DNA from: Callaeas wilsoni
Lineage: Eukaryota > Chordata > Aves > Passeriformes > Callaeidae
Reading direction: 5' to 3'
Assembly: GCA_013398955.1 (NCBI GenBank)
Contig: VWPU01010332.1
Location: 1-64,000 of the forward strand
Length of the DNA stretch: 64,000 nucleotides
The notes beneath the pieces are model-generated. The model saw only the letters and a list, made by a program, of their open reading frames with translations, ran no database searches and was not told the origin of the DNA. A program made the translations under genes and the position numbers. Positions 1 through 10,780 of the stretch are shown one piece after another (within the stretch, counting starts at the first letter, position 1; every line of letters begins with the position of its first letter).

Positions 1-200
1 CACACGCCCCCCCGCATGCGCAGCGCGGCCGCGGAGCTGTCCGAGCGCTGAATCCGTGCGCTCCCGCCCGCCCCATTCCGGCGCTGCGCTGGGGTTCCCC
101 GCGGCCCCGCTCCCTCCGTCCCTACAGCCCCCCCTCCCGCACGCCCTCCGCCCTCCCCGCAACGCCGACGCTTCCCTACCCGAAGAGGGGGAAAGCAGAG
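1..200 (+). promoter_or_regulatory. CpG-rich promoter region of GLRA2
   Basis: The first ~200 bases are very GC-rich and dense in CpG (including a NotI site at 25-32), in sharp contrast to the AT-rich DNA that follows. The block lies about 500 bases upstream of the initiator ATG of a long neuronal gene, the usual place for a CpG-island promoter. The island probably extends leftward out of the window. The transcription start is not determined by the sequence. Confidence 0.6.
12..23 (+). promoter_or_regulatory. NRF1-like palindromic site
   Basis: The core CGCATGCGCA (13-22) matches the NRF1 consensus (alternating GCGCAYGCGC type) with one half-site base changed. NRF1 sites are common in CpG-island promoters. 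Assigned by motif resemblance only. Confidence 0.3.
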
Positions 201-324
201 CCACCCAGTAGCCCCACCGCCGTTCATAAATACTAATTTTCAGCGAAAGGGGAATAAAACATACCGACAACAGAACTGCTCTCAGCGCTGTTCCCTTTTG
301 CCTGATGCTCCTCGCATAGTTGGG

Positions 325-416
325 TTTTCTCTTATTTTCTTTTCCTTTCCCCCCCTTCTTTCCATTTCTTTTCTTCTTTTTATTTGGTTGTTTTTTTGGT
401 TTTTTTTCCCCTCCAT
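325..416 (+). repeat. Long polypyrimidine tract, T/C-rich
   Basis: About 90 bases consist almost only of T and C, with a few G in the TTGGTTG-type part. This could be a low-complexity leader element or the pyrimidine tract of a 3' splice site serving the ATG exon. Confidence 0.6.
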
Positions 417-450
417 CACCAAAAGCAAGTCGCAGGAACAACTGTGTCTG

Positions 451-486
451 ATGCCTTCTCTCTTTTGTGCTGACTGCTGGAGATGA
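451..486 (+). promoter_or_regulatory. Upstream ORF, 11 codons
   Basis: The frame runs from ATG at 451 to TGA at 484-486. Its stop codon overlaps the next upstream ATG (483) in an ATGA arrangement, which could allow termination-coupled reinitiation. It is functional only if the region is in the mature mRNA. Confidence 0.3.
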
Positions 487-503
487 GCCTAGGCTTGACC
501 TGA
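483..503 (+). promoter_or_regulatory. Upstream ORF, 6 codons
   Basis: The frame runs from ATG at 483 to TGA at 501-503 and ends two bases before the next upstream ATG at 506. It is one link in a chain of three closely packed upstream ORFs. Coding function is unlikely; a translational effect is possible. Confidence 0.3.
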
Positions 504-505
504 CC

Positions 506-613
506 ATGATTCCAAGAACTGGCACTTCTCTTTTACCCCCACTTTGTAGAGATCCAGACCTTCTCTTCCTGATTGTCAAGAAAATTAAATTATTGCTGAA
601 TTTGGAAATCTAG
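506..613 (+). promoter_or_regulatory. Upstream ORF, 35 codons, ahead of GLRA2
   Basis: The ATG at 506 has A at -3, a favourable initiation context. It is followed by 35 codons to TAG at 611-613, and then 81 bases without an ATG before the GLRA2 start at 695. The predicted peptide starts MIPRTGTSLL and has a hydrophobic Leu/Ile/Lys-rich end. Because it ends well before the main ATG, it would permit reinitiation while lowering receptor translation. Confidence 0.4.
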
Positions 614-694
614 GCAGCAGCACCTTACTTTTTCCCTGCATCTCTCTGGAATCGTTTCTGGGATATTTCCAAATCATCACAGAAAGCAGGAGGA

Positions 695-762
695 ATGAAC
701 CGGCAGCTAGTGAAAATTTTGACAACCTTGTTTGCATTTTTCTTAGAGACAAGCCACTTCAG
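695..762 (+). CDS. GLRA2: GLRA2 exon 1 coding part: initiator Met and signal peptide
   Basis: It encodes residues 1-22 and two bases of Arg23. The protein starts MNRQLVKILTTLFAFF, a short basic N-region followed by a hydrophobic core, typical of a secretory signal peptide; family knowledge puts cleavage after about residue 27, in exon 2. The ATG at 695 has G at -3 and is the only in-frame Met before the signal core. The exon ends TTCAG followed by the donor GTAGGT at 763. Relative to the human protein as I know it, Lys7, Thr11 and Ser20 are conservative changes. The first noncoding bases of this exon are not delimited. Confidence 0.96.
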
Positions 763-2931
763 GTAGGTGATACCCCTCTGTAATAATATTTGTCAAAAGG
801 TTGTGAGAATCATAACTATAAAGATACTACGTCACAATAACCTAGTTTGTTTGCTGTATTTGAGTGTGTTTTGTGTTCATTCTTTATAGACTATCCCTTT
901 TACACTCAGAGACTCGTTGCTTGGTAACAAACACAAAAAATAATAATCTCAAGTTTGGGTGATCTATTTTCAATTTTCTGATGCAAAGATGTGGGTTTTT
1001 TTCACTATGTATCAGTATAGCTAAGAACATTTTCTTCGGGCTTTTCTTCCAAAATGCAAATTCTCTGCTCCCGGCAGAGGTTGTTTAGGAAGTCGCTTTG
1101 GTTCCCTCCTCTTCAATCTTTGGAAATGATTGTACCAGTTTTGTCAGGGATGTAGATATCTGAAATTAGAGAACCAGCCCTCTGATTCTGGGAAAACCCT
1201 GGATCAGACTGGTATTGTGTTCACTTAAAGTACCACTGTTTCTGAATTTTTTAAACGTTTCATTAGCTTTTGCTTCAACTATTGACTTTTTTGTGGTACT
1301 AAGCAAACAGGTCAGTCTTGTTAACCAGAACAGCATTTTAGATGAGATTCATTATTGTACTGTATGCTGCTGTGCATCTGCAGGTACAGATGTATCTACA
1401 CGTAAAAGTGTTTTTCTAAGAGTAATGAGGTAGACGTTGTATAGTGACAGAGTGAAACAGTGTTTATATTTGTGAGCCTGGGTTCACAACACAACTCATA
1501 ACTAGTGGGCTCTGAATGAAAACAGAAGTAATTTGTCTACAAATAAGTGTACTATATTAATTTTCCAGTTTTTATTTTCTTAACTGAATTATTTAAGTTG
1601 GATATATCACCTGCTGTGTATTAAATATTAAAGACATTTGTAATGGTACCCTGTCATTGACAAAAGCAGAAAGAAGCAACCTCCTTGTGTAAATGAAACC
1701 TGAAAAAAATGTGTGGAATCACACCGCGAGAATTTACTATCACCTTGCCTTTTAACAATTCTGGTGAATTGTTTCTCTTTTGTAGCGAGAGAAAGGATTT
1801 GATATTTGCTTCTCATTTCAGATTATCACATGTATATCTGATTTTTTTATACTTGCATGTAGATGCATGAAAATACCCCAAGAAAGACTCCTTAAACTGA
1901 GAGGTTCCCTTTGGGCAAATATTTAAACAGAGAGTGGTTAAGAAGTCAGAGTGAGAATTACTTTTAATTTAGCTCAAATATGAAGTGGAAACAGACACAA
2001 TGAAATTGCTTATTTAAGACTTGAGATAATGTTTAATTACTAAATCTGTGCCTCTATGCCCCAAATATGACCATTTTCATTCTAGTTTCTTTCTCCCTGG
2101 GGAACAATCATGGGGAACTCCTAAACTGTCTTTCTCTGCAATATATTATGTGCTTGCAATATGTAATGTGCTGTGTATACAGCATTTCACATACATGATG
2201 TGGTACCTGAAGTTTTCTCTTAAATTCTTAAAACAGACGTGTTCAAAGAACTTGCATATAAATACCACCTGGTGATACTAAATGTTATTATTCAATGCTG
2301 ATGGAGTGGGGGTGAAACCCCCCTAAGATCAGTTGTAACTGACTCCAGAACCCTTTTTGCCATGCTGGGAAAGAATCCAGACACTCATTAGCATGATTTA
2401 AATCTTTTTTTTGGTAGCATCTGTAAAAAAAATATTTTTAATTTTTTTTTTCCCATCTGTATCTATCTCAACATTAATTAACCCGGTATTTTTCAGTGTT
2501 GCTTGTTAAGTGTTGCTGGCTGTTGTCTGGAAGTTTAAAACCACCTCGAACCAGTGTTAGCATAACATTTTAACAGCATCCATGCCATTAAAATAATGAT
2601 ATAAAATAGGATATCAAAGCCACTCTGAGACGGATCTACATGTTAAGGTGAAGAGTAAACTGAATCTTCTAAAGTCTTAAAATAGTAACGAATTTATTTT
2701 TAAAGCTCAGGTTTTTTCTGAATAGAAAATTGTGTTCATGCATGATACCTGAAACTCATCTTTATTTCTAGAATAAAGTTTTCAGATGAAAGGTAGAGTA
2801 TGTTGCTCTTTAAAGATATTAATTGCTACCTTCACTGAGTTGAGACAATTTTATTTAGTGCTGTAATCTCTCCATAACTTGAATACAATACAAGCTAAAT
2901 ATTAGCTAATGGTGGCTAATAATTTATTTAG
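763..2931 (+). other. GLRA2 intron 1
   Basis: This 2.2-kb AT-rich intron has donor GTAGGT and acceptor TTTATTTAG. Open frames inside it are short and unconvincing. I see no recognisable repeat except A/T-rich runs near 2400-2450. Confidence 0.93.
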
Positions 2932-3065
2932 GACGACTTTCTGTAAAGAACATGATTCAAGATCTGGAAAATCCCCCTCACAGACCCTGTCTCCTTCAGA
3001 TTTTTTGGACAAATTGATGGGAAGGACATCGGGGTATGATGCTAGAATCAGACCAAATTTTAAAG
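2932..3065 (+). CDS. GLRA2: GLRA2 exon 2: mature N-terminus and first part of the ligand-binding domain
   Basis: This 134-nt exon completes Arg23 and encodes residues 24-67 plus the first base of Gly68. The expected signal cleavage site lies at its start (mature protein beginning near Lys28). It then reads through the [20 protein letters not shown] segment, which forms the N-terminal helix and leads into the first beta-strand of the Cys-loop receptor extracellular domain. The donor is a strong AAAG/GTAAGT. The acceptor (AATTTATTTAG) has a poor pyrimidine tract. Splice phase is 2 in and 1 out, as in other glycine receptor alpha genes. Confidence 0.97.
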
Positions 3066-4781
3066 GTAAGTTTTCTAAGACTTCTAATTAATTAATTGAT
3101 AAAGTTTGGGATAAATTGTAGGTTTTGAGGGATTTTTAGCCTCTGGGTTTAGATTATGTTTTCAATAACTTCACTTTTCCAGTGTTTTAGTGCCATGGAA
3201 AACGGTTGATCCGTGGGGTGGACTAGGAGAGCAGTGTAGGTAATAAGGGTCCAGAGCTTGAAAACCCTGTTTGGACATGACAGTAATGTTCAGCTGTCAG
3301 AAAATGCTTCTGAAGACCTTACTAATTCAATGTAGTGAATAGGATTATGGGCTTCAGACTAAAACCAAAAGAGATGACTTGTTCCTGAAATTTTTAAGCC
3401 ACAAAGACAATATCATTAAAAATTCCATGCTGAGATATTGTCTTCTTTATAGCAGTGTCTGAAGAAAAAAAAATCTATGTTTTCTTTCAACTCAAAGAAA
3501 GTAAAAGCTTCTTCCCCAGGGTAGGGGGAACTCAAGGAATGTACACAGAAGATTTTATCCTGCAAGTGCTGAATGAATGTTAAGAACCAATGCCTCAGGA
3601 TGCCTATAAAATATAAAAACTGTATTCTGTTTGGCACTTCCATGACAGCCCCCTTTTCTTCCAAAATTTGGACTGAATTGTGGAACATCATCACCACCAT
3701 CCCATCACAAAGAAGGCTGTGTACTGGAAGCTTCTTTTGCAAACATTATTACTCAAAGCAAGTTTTCCTTGCTGTAGTCCTGTAAATCCCTATAGAAGAG
3801 AGCACAGAATATCTCATGGCTTTCTGTGAAAGGAGTTGGGAGAGTTTTCATTGCCAATATTTAGTATTTTGGGAGAGTCCTATAATTCCACCAAAATCAT
3901 CTCCTCTATGCTGATTTAAAGCTCAGAATATGGTTTTACTTTGAAAATTGATAAAATGCTTTCTCCCTTAACAAATCTCATGACAATGTACATTTGCAAC
4001 TCATATCTATTAGCTTTGGCTGCTGAAATGCATTTTTTTCTGTATTAAGCCTTTTTAGCAGTGCTGTGAAAGTTGATCATGGCTGGAAAAAATAATAATT
4101 TCTTAGCCAGTGAATGAACTGTAAGGAGAGAAGAAGCTCACATGTCAATGAGAAAAATGTTTAATTAAATTTAGATCAAAGATCAGTTTCTTCTCTCTGT
4201 TCCACATGTGCAAATTACAAGATTTAGAACAAAGTGCCTTTTTTTGGCTACTTCCTATGCCTGAGCGAAGAGCAAACTAGTATGGATTTCAGATCTAAAG
4301 GTCTGAAAGCTGACAAGTTAAAAAAACCGAGTCAGTGAAGTCTAAAGTCTTAATTTCAGAGTATTTTTCAAAGTGCTTATTGAGTTCCTGAACTGGTGTC
4401 CACATCAGTTTATAGTCAGTAATATTGCATTAGTCTCTCACATTCATTTTGTGTGTTTGCATGAGTATCAGTGAAATTTTAGAGAATGTAAATGAAGGCA
4501 GAAACTGCCTGAATTGAGCGAGGTGTCAATCCTTAAGAACTTTTTCCTGCTCTTTAAATGAGGAGGGGGGCAAGGCACTAAAAACTCTTCATCTCTTGTA
4601 TCTCAGACAAAAACGAGTAATAGCAACAGTCCTGTGTACATATTTGACTTAGAGACAGCTCTCTATTGCTCCCCAGTTTGCGTCTACAACCATTTCATGA
4701 AAAACGTAGGAGACAGGTTCATGTCCCTGACACGAGTGTGCGGAGCAGGTGTGGCGTGCACAGCAGGCGTGGTGCGCGCGG

Positions 4782-4819
4782 TATTGCATGGTGCACGCTG
4801 TATTGCATGGTGCACGCTG
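4782..4819 (+). repeat. Perfect 19-bp tandem duplication in a CpG-rich patch
   Basis: The unit TATTGCATGGTGCACGCTG occurs twice in direct succession (4782-4800 and 4801-4819), preceded by a GTGGCGTGC/GCGCGCGG-rich segment. This explains the overlapping open frames on both strands here. No family assigned. Confidence 0.85.
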
Positions 4820-5699
4820 AGCTGTTTGACAGACACTTCTCCCCTCCGAGTCCTGCATTTTGTTTGCATTCCCAAAGTGAAGTCGCTGCCTGTTGACACC
4901 TAAGAACATTGGCTGGCAAAGCATCTGCCATATTTTGGTTTTTGATTTTTTTTTTATGAAGTCTCACACTCCAGAGCAGGATGGTGCTTTGCAGCAGTTT
5001 GGACTGATAAACAGATCTGCAAAGCTTTCTCGTAATTTCATGTCTGTGAGCTGTCCCAGAGCTCTCAGTCTTCTGGTGAGGGGCCTGAAAGGTCTTCTTG
5101 TTCTTTGCTATGTTCATTTGAATGGTATTTTGGACCTCAGAGTTTAGAACTAGAGAGCTGTCATGCAGTTTTGAACTTCACATCACCAATCAAAACCTTG
5201 TCAGCTAATAACCCTGTTTGTTAGTCAGCATCTCTGTTCTAGTTGCCCGTCTCATTAATGTTTCAGAAAAATTGAAAATAGTTATTGTTCTGTATTGCTT
5301 TTCCTTTTAAAGAATAAGGACAGCTGCAAAGGAGCCAAAATAAAATTATTTTGCTTGAAGTTAGTGGGATAATGATTATTTTTTTTACTGAGTCTTTGCT
5401 ATGTCCGTAATAAATTGTTTTAGTTTTTAACATTCATAAATATATTTAAGATAATTTTGGGGGTAAGGCCTATTATACAATACTGATATTCTAAATCATA
5501 TAAATCGAAGAACGTATGAAATGCTGAATGAGTACCTGATTGATAACACTTTTTGTATTTTAAGGAAAGAACGGTTTATCATAAAAAAGGCTACTGGACA
5601 ATGGTTTAAACTAAGGATCTTCTGTCTGGCTTTGATTTTAGTCTGGGGGTAATATTTGTTTATTGTTTCAGAAAAGACACCGTGAATCAAGATAGTTGT

Positions 5700-6145
5700 G
5701 CCACTATTCAGCTTCTCTTCAGAGGGTCTTGAGGGGCAGCTGTTTGAGGAGTGGCTGAGGTCACTTGGTCTGTTCAGCCTGGAGAGGAGGAGGCTGAGGG
5801 GAGACCTCAATGTGGTCTTCAACATCCTCATAAGGCGAAGTGGAGGGGCAGGCACTGATCTCTTGTCTCTGGTGGCCAGTGACAGAACCCGAGGGAATGG
5901 CCTGAAGCTGTGTCAGGGGAGGTTTAAGTTCAATATTAGAAAAAAGTTTTCACCCAAAGGGTGGTTGGGCACTGGAATAGGCTCCCCTGGGAAGTGGTCA
6001 CAGCACCAAGCCTGACAGAGTTCCAGAAGCATTTGGACGATGTGCATGGTGGGATTCTCTTGGCCCCTGTGCATGGCCAGGAGTTGGGCTTGATGATCCT
6101 GAGGGTCTCTTCCAACTCAGTTTATTCTGTGATTCTCTGATTCTA
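5700..6145 (+). mobile_element. CR1 LINE, 5'-truncated 3' end, + orientation
   Basis: The segment reads like the C-terminal end of CR1 ORF2 (SLGLFSLERRRLRGDLNVVF) followed by the CR1 3' UTR. It ends with the bird-typical tail GGTCTCTTCCAACTCAG and octamer-like repeats (ATTCTGTG, ATTCT). It is a 5'-truncated retrotransposed copy, as most CR1 copies are. The ORF2 end is still readable without early stops, so it is relatively little decayed compared with the other copies here. The 5' limit is approximate. Confidence 0.88.
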
Positions 6146-9100
6146 CTCATGCATTTGTCTAGCTTTTTCTGCGTTAGACCAGTTATACGGCTTTTTCTGA
6201 GTCCACTACAGGCATTTTAAAGTGTCAGAAAAGTCTGATTCCATGGAAATGCAACTGAGTAGAACACATTTATCTTATGCCACTGATTATACAATAATTA
6301 AATATACTTTTATGACTAGTTTGAATTACTGGAAAACAGCAGCTATTAGATTAATTTTTGAAATAAAGGCTATGCACTCTAAAGAGAGAGGAAAATGCTA
6401 CTTACTGGAACAAGGTGTTTTATCCAGATAAAGCATTTCTTCATTAGTGACTGCTTTTTCCTATCTTGCTCTTGCAAATTAAAAAATTCAGGAAGATAGT
6501 GGGAGAGCAACAGGTGAATATATAAACATTTAGACATCAACAACAGGGGTTTTTTGGTTGTGATTTTTTTGTGAGTGGTGTTTTTGGTTTTGTGCTTGTT
6601 TTTTTTCCAGCAGTATTGTATAATGAAAGATACTTTCTCTTTTGTATTGTTCTGTCTTATACAATCCTTTGAATGCAGAGGAACATATTTCTTTTTCTTT
6701 TTGATTTCAAATGGTTGGATACAAAATGTCCAGACACTAAGAGGGGAAATCCCCCTGATGAAAAGCCAGAAGGAAGTGCCAGAGTGACAGCTCTCAAAAC
6801 TGCCCTTCTTTAATCACTCTCTGTCAGATATTTAATGCATACTTTTTCATCTTCCACTTATCTTTCATTGAATTTGAATAGGCTAATAATTTGTGTAAGG
6901 ACACAGAGGGGAATACTTTTAAATGTAAATATGAAGACTGCAATCCAGTACTAACTGAACTCCCTGAGAGTCTTTCTGTTGACAGCAAATGTATGCTCAT
7001 GGTCCTATGAGTTGATTTGCAGTTTCTTCTTCAGTTATGACATCAGTTGAGCATGGTTTCTGTAAAATAATAAAAGGCGAGGCTTGCACAATGCATTTTT
7101 ATTTTATTAATATTAATTTTCTATTTTTTTTAATGGTAAAACCCAAGAGAAGCAATGTATTTTACTTTCTCCAGTGCTCACTTTGCTTTCAAAGTGAAAT
7201 AAAACCAGAAATAGCAGCTAGGGCACCTCTGTTATGAAACTAGCCAAGAATGTGCTTTCTTATTGCTAGAAACCAGGGATGGTGAAGTCGTGTCTTAGCT
7301 TAGTGCACATTCAGCTCAGGTTCAAGAGCTCTGCATGTAATGCCATGATACAAGGCATCAGTCTAAAACTGAATCACAACATGAGATGTGGGTCTAATGG
7401 AAAGCCAACTTGAATTTAACATTTCTGAGCAAGTGTTGATCTTCAGAGGTTACTAAAATATTTCAACTTTTTAACACTTTCATCATCTAACACCACTTAA
7501 AATCTAAACATAATCTAGAAATTATCAGATAGGAAAAAAACCAAACCATTATCTATAGGCACTGCCATGTCCCTTATGCCAAATACTTCAAGTAATAGGC
7601 TGGCTGTCATGCACTGGGTACAGAGCAGGGGAGTTGGTCACCAAGAGCTCCAGAAGTGTGTTATCTTCAGGTATGGAAAACATCTGCAATGAAGATGAAA
7701 GTGATTTTCTTTGTATTGAATTTCATTCCATGTTTTAAATTCAATCTTTCTCATTGAATCATTATTTACTAGAGAGTATTCTGATTTTTGTGGAATTACA
7801 TGGAAGCACGCAGCAACAGTGCCTATTAATGTTACCCTTCTCACTGGATGGTGCAGTAGAGTGTGAATTAGCTTGCTCAAAAGCTGCTGTTTTGTTGGTG
7901 GTGCAGTTTGGGGGTGTAGGGCCGTAGTTGTAAAAGATTAGTCTGTGATTACAGCAGTGTAATGCCATTTTCATGCCGACTCCGTGGGTTTATATCTGAA
8001 TAATAAACACATGGACTAAGTAATTTACTGCAAATTAGCCTGACAACTGTTACAGGAAATGGCTTATGCACTTTAATACTTTAACTCCTTGGCAGCAAGG
8101 ATCAGGTTTTCCCATATGTTCAAACCCATTGCTTACTTATTTGGCCCCTGAGTTGACTGGTAACGAAATGCTTAAAAAACATGAATGGAAAACACTGAAT
8201 GACATTTAAGGGTGAAACTAATGGCATCAAGCTTAATAACTAAAAGCAGTTTCTATGCACATGATAAGAGGATCTGTCTGCAAAAGTTGACCTTAACCCA
8301 GACATATAAAAGTTGAAAAGCATACCAAAGATAAGATGTGGGATTGTAGCAATTTGTTCTCTAGTAGTTAACAACCTTCCCACTACACTTTGGTTGGTAA
8401 TAATTACTGGCCATGAAGTCAGATGTGGTGAATATCCTGTACTGGGCTATTCTTCACAAAGGGCCAAATTCAAAGGCTCAAAGTCCAAGTCCAAAGGAGG
8501 CTCAAATCCTCACAGGCAGAGCAGTGAGTAGTGAGAAAGGGCAGTCAAGTTTTAGGGCATGGAATGAGGATTTATTATAGGAGAAGGGAGACTACCGGGC
8601 CTGTTTTCAGATCTGGTCAGACCATTGCACTCCCTAAATAGAGCTGCTTAAGGTGTCCAAGCATATATTATTAGGAAGGTAAGCTTCTGGATTATTCTGT
8701 CTTGAAACACAACTAAAACTTTGCAATGTTTTCAGATAAAGCTGTGTACACACATCTCATTGCACATTAAGATGCTGCACGAGGATACTTACCCGCAGGA
8801 CATGGGGTTTATTTGGTTTTGGTTTATTTTTCTTCAACTGCAAAAATGAAGCTAAGGAAATTATGCTCAGTCTCTGCTCTAGGTATGCACATTTTCAGGC
8901 TGAAGGTTTCTTTTAATTGTGTTTCTTTTAAAACTGCTAGAGGAAAAAAAAGGGCTATGGACCTTGCACTTCTTCTTCTCATACTTTAATTTCAGATTCT
9001 TTCTCAGAACATGAATAGGCTAGAAGAGTTGCATGGCTAGTTAGGTTATGTCTAGGCTACTAGACAAATGGGGCCAGACAGCAAGCTCAAGGCATCCCTG

Positions 9101-9796
9101 ATTAGCTACGCTGCTTGGCTGTTTGCTCATTCCCTGGATCTCTTTCTGAGCTTCCTGCAGCCAGCTGCTTCCAAGGCAAGCCAGAAAGGCTGTGAGCACG
9201 CAGCAGTGTAAAGCACAAGCTAACCAATGCTGCCTGGCATCCAAGCTGAGGATCTGTCCAGGTCTTCTTTTATATATAAATGTTTAGCCACAGTCATCCA
9301 TATTGTATTCGTGTGTTGCCTTTATTCAGAAGCAATTATTTAATTAAGAGATATCAATAGATTTGGCTGCTGTCATGGAATATTATTCTGCTGCTGCATA
9401 AATGGCAAAGGGGATTTATGAAAAACAAATGTCGAAGCAGAGCCAAAGACCTTTGATATGAAAGGAGGAGATGCTATTGTTTTGATCATATTCTAACTGA
9501 AGTGTAATGTTTTTATCACATCCAGTGTCACGTTCACACTTAAATTTTCTATGCAGTTGAAGCCAAAGCCCTTGGGTCACTCATTAAGAATCTTGTTGGG
9601 TTTTGGCTATTTTAGAAAGCATGCCGTTTATATTTAGAACATATAAAAACATATACATTAAATTTACTATAAGTATATACATTTATAATCTGCAAATCTA
9701 TTTTACACAATTACTAGAAAAATGAATTCATAAAACAGAAATATGCAGTTTTATTAGACAGATTCATTACTTTTTTATTTTTTCCTCCATAGATTT

Positions 9797-10780
9797 CCGT
9801 AGAATCCTAAAATGGTTTGGGTTGGAAGGGACATTAAAGATCGTCTAGTTCCAGCCCCCCTGCCATAGGAAGGGACACTTTCCACTAGACAAGATTACTC
9901 AGATCTCAGGCCAACCTGGCCTTTAGAACATCCAGGCATGAGTTATCCACAACTTCTCTGGGCAACTTGTCCCAGTGTCTCACCACCCTCACCAAAAAGA
10001 ATTCCTTTCTAGTATCTGGTCTAAAGCTACTCTCTTTCAGATTAAAGACATTGTCTCTTGTCCTGTCACTACACGTCCTTGTAACATGCCCCTCTCCAGC
10101 TTTCTTGTAGGCTCACTTTAGGTAGGCTGGAAAGCTGCTGTAAGGTCTCCCCAGAGCCTTCTTTTCTCCAGGATGAACAACCCCAACTCTCTCAGTCTGT
10201 CCTCATGGAAGAGGTGCTTCAGCCCTGTGATCATTTTCATGGCTCTTCTTTGGACCTGTTCCAGCAAATCCATGTCTTTCCTGTGCTGAGGGTGCCAGAG
10301 CTGGATGCAGTATTTCAGGTGGGGTCTCATGAGAGCAGAGCAAAGGAGGACAGTCCTCTCCCTGTCCCTGCTGCCCACTCTGCTTTTCATGATCCCAGGA
10401 TGGGGTTGGCTTTCAGGGCTGCGAGCGCACGTTGCTGGGTCATGTCCCAAGTCTTTCTCCTCAGGGCTGTTTTCAATCCATTCTCTGCCCAGCCTGTACT
10501 GGTGTTTGGCATTGCCCCACATACAGGACCTTGCACTTGGCCTCGTTAAACTTCATGGGGTTCACACAGGCCCACGTCTCAAGCCTCTCAAGGACCCTCT
10601 GGATGGCACCCCTTCCCTGCAGTGTGTTGACCACACCACACAGCTGGGTGTCATGAGAACACTTGCTGAGGGTGCACTCAGTCCCACTGTCCACGTCACT
10701 GACAAAGACGTTAAGCAGCACCAGTCCCGATATTGACATGAGCTGTTGGACTTGGACATTTAGCTGTTGACTGCAACTCT
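9797..10780 (-). mobile_element. CR1 LINE fragment, - orientation
   Basis: Read on the - strand, the element ends with the CR1 3' terminus (CATTTTAGGATTCTACGG near 9798-9815, preceded by the typical CTTCCAACCCAAACC). Upstream of this are ORF2 reverse transcriptase remnants in shifting frames: DVDSGTECTLSK, MKFNEAKCKVLYVGQ, RPHLKYCIQLWHPQ and RELGLFILEKRRLWGDL. These match the last part of the CR1 reverse transcriptase and the region after it. Frame shifts show that it is inactive. The 5' limit near 10780 is judged from loss of CR1-like sequence. Confidence 0.9.

Larger units (their letters stand above)
201..694 (+). other. GLRA2: GLRA2 leader region (5' UTR, possibly containing a 5' intron)
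   Basis: This stretch lies between the CpG-rich block and the initiator ATG at 695. It contains a long pyrimidine tract (325-416) and upstream ATGs at 305, 451, 483 and 506. Whether it is all exonic, or whether the pyrimidine tract belongs to the 3' end of a first intron, cannot be decided by eye. The ~200 bases just before the ATG are very likely exonic, because no acceptor-like AG after a pyrimidine tract is obvious there. Confidence 0.6.

Noticed and set aside
225..232. TATA-like CATAAATA between the CpG block and the leader
   Set aside because: Single weak match in AT-rich flank; CpG-island promoters usually lack a TATA box and no start site can be shown.
4634..5147. Several overlapping open frames on both strands (60-130 codons)
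   Set aside because: They come from a stop-poor, CpG-rich patch with a tandem duplication; none resembles a known protein and none has splice or start context.
10118..10739. Open frames of 88-143 codons on both strands
   Set aside because: The - strand ones are CR1 ORF2 remnants and the + strand ones are their shadows; not host genes.
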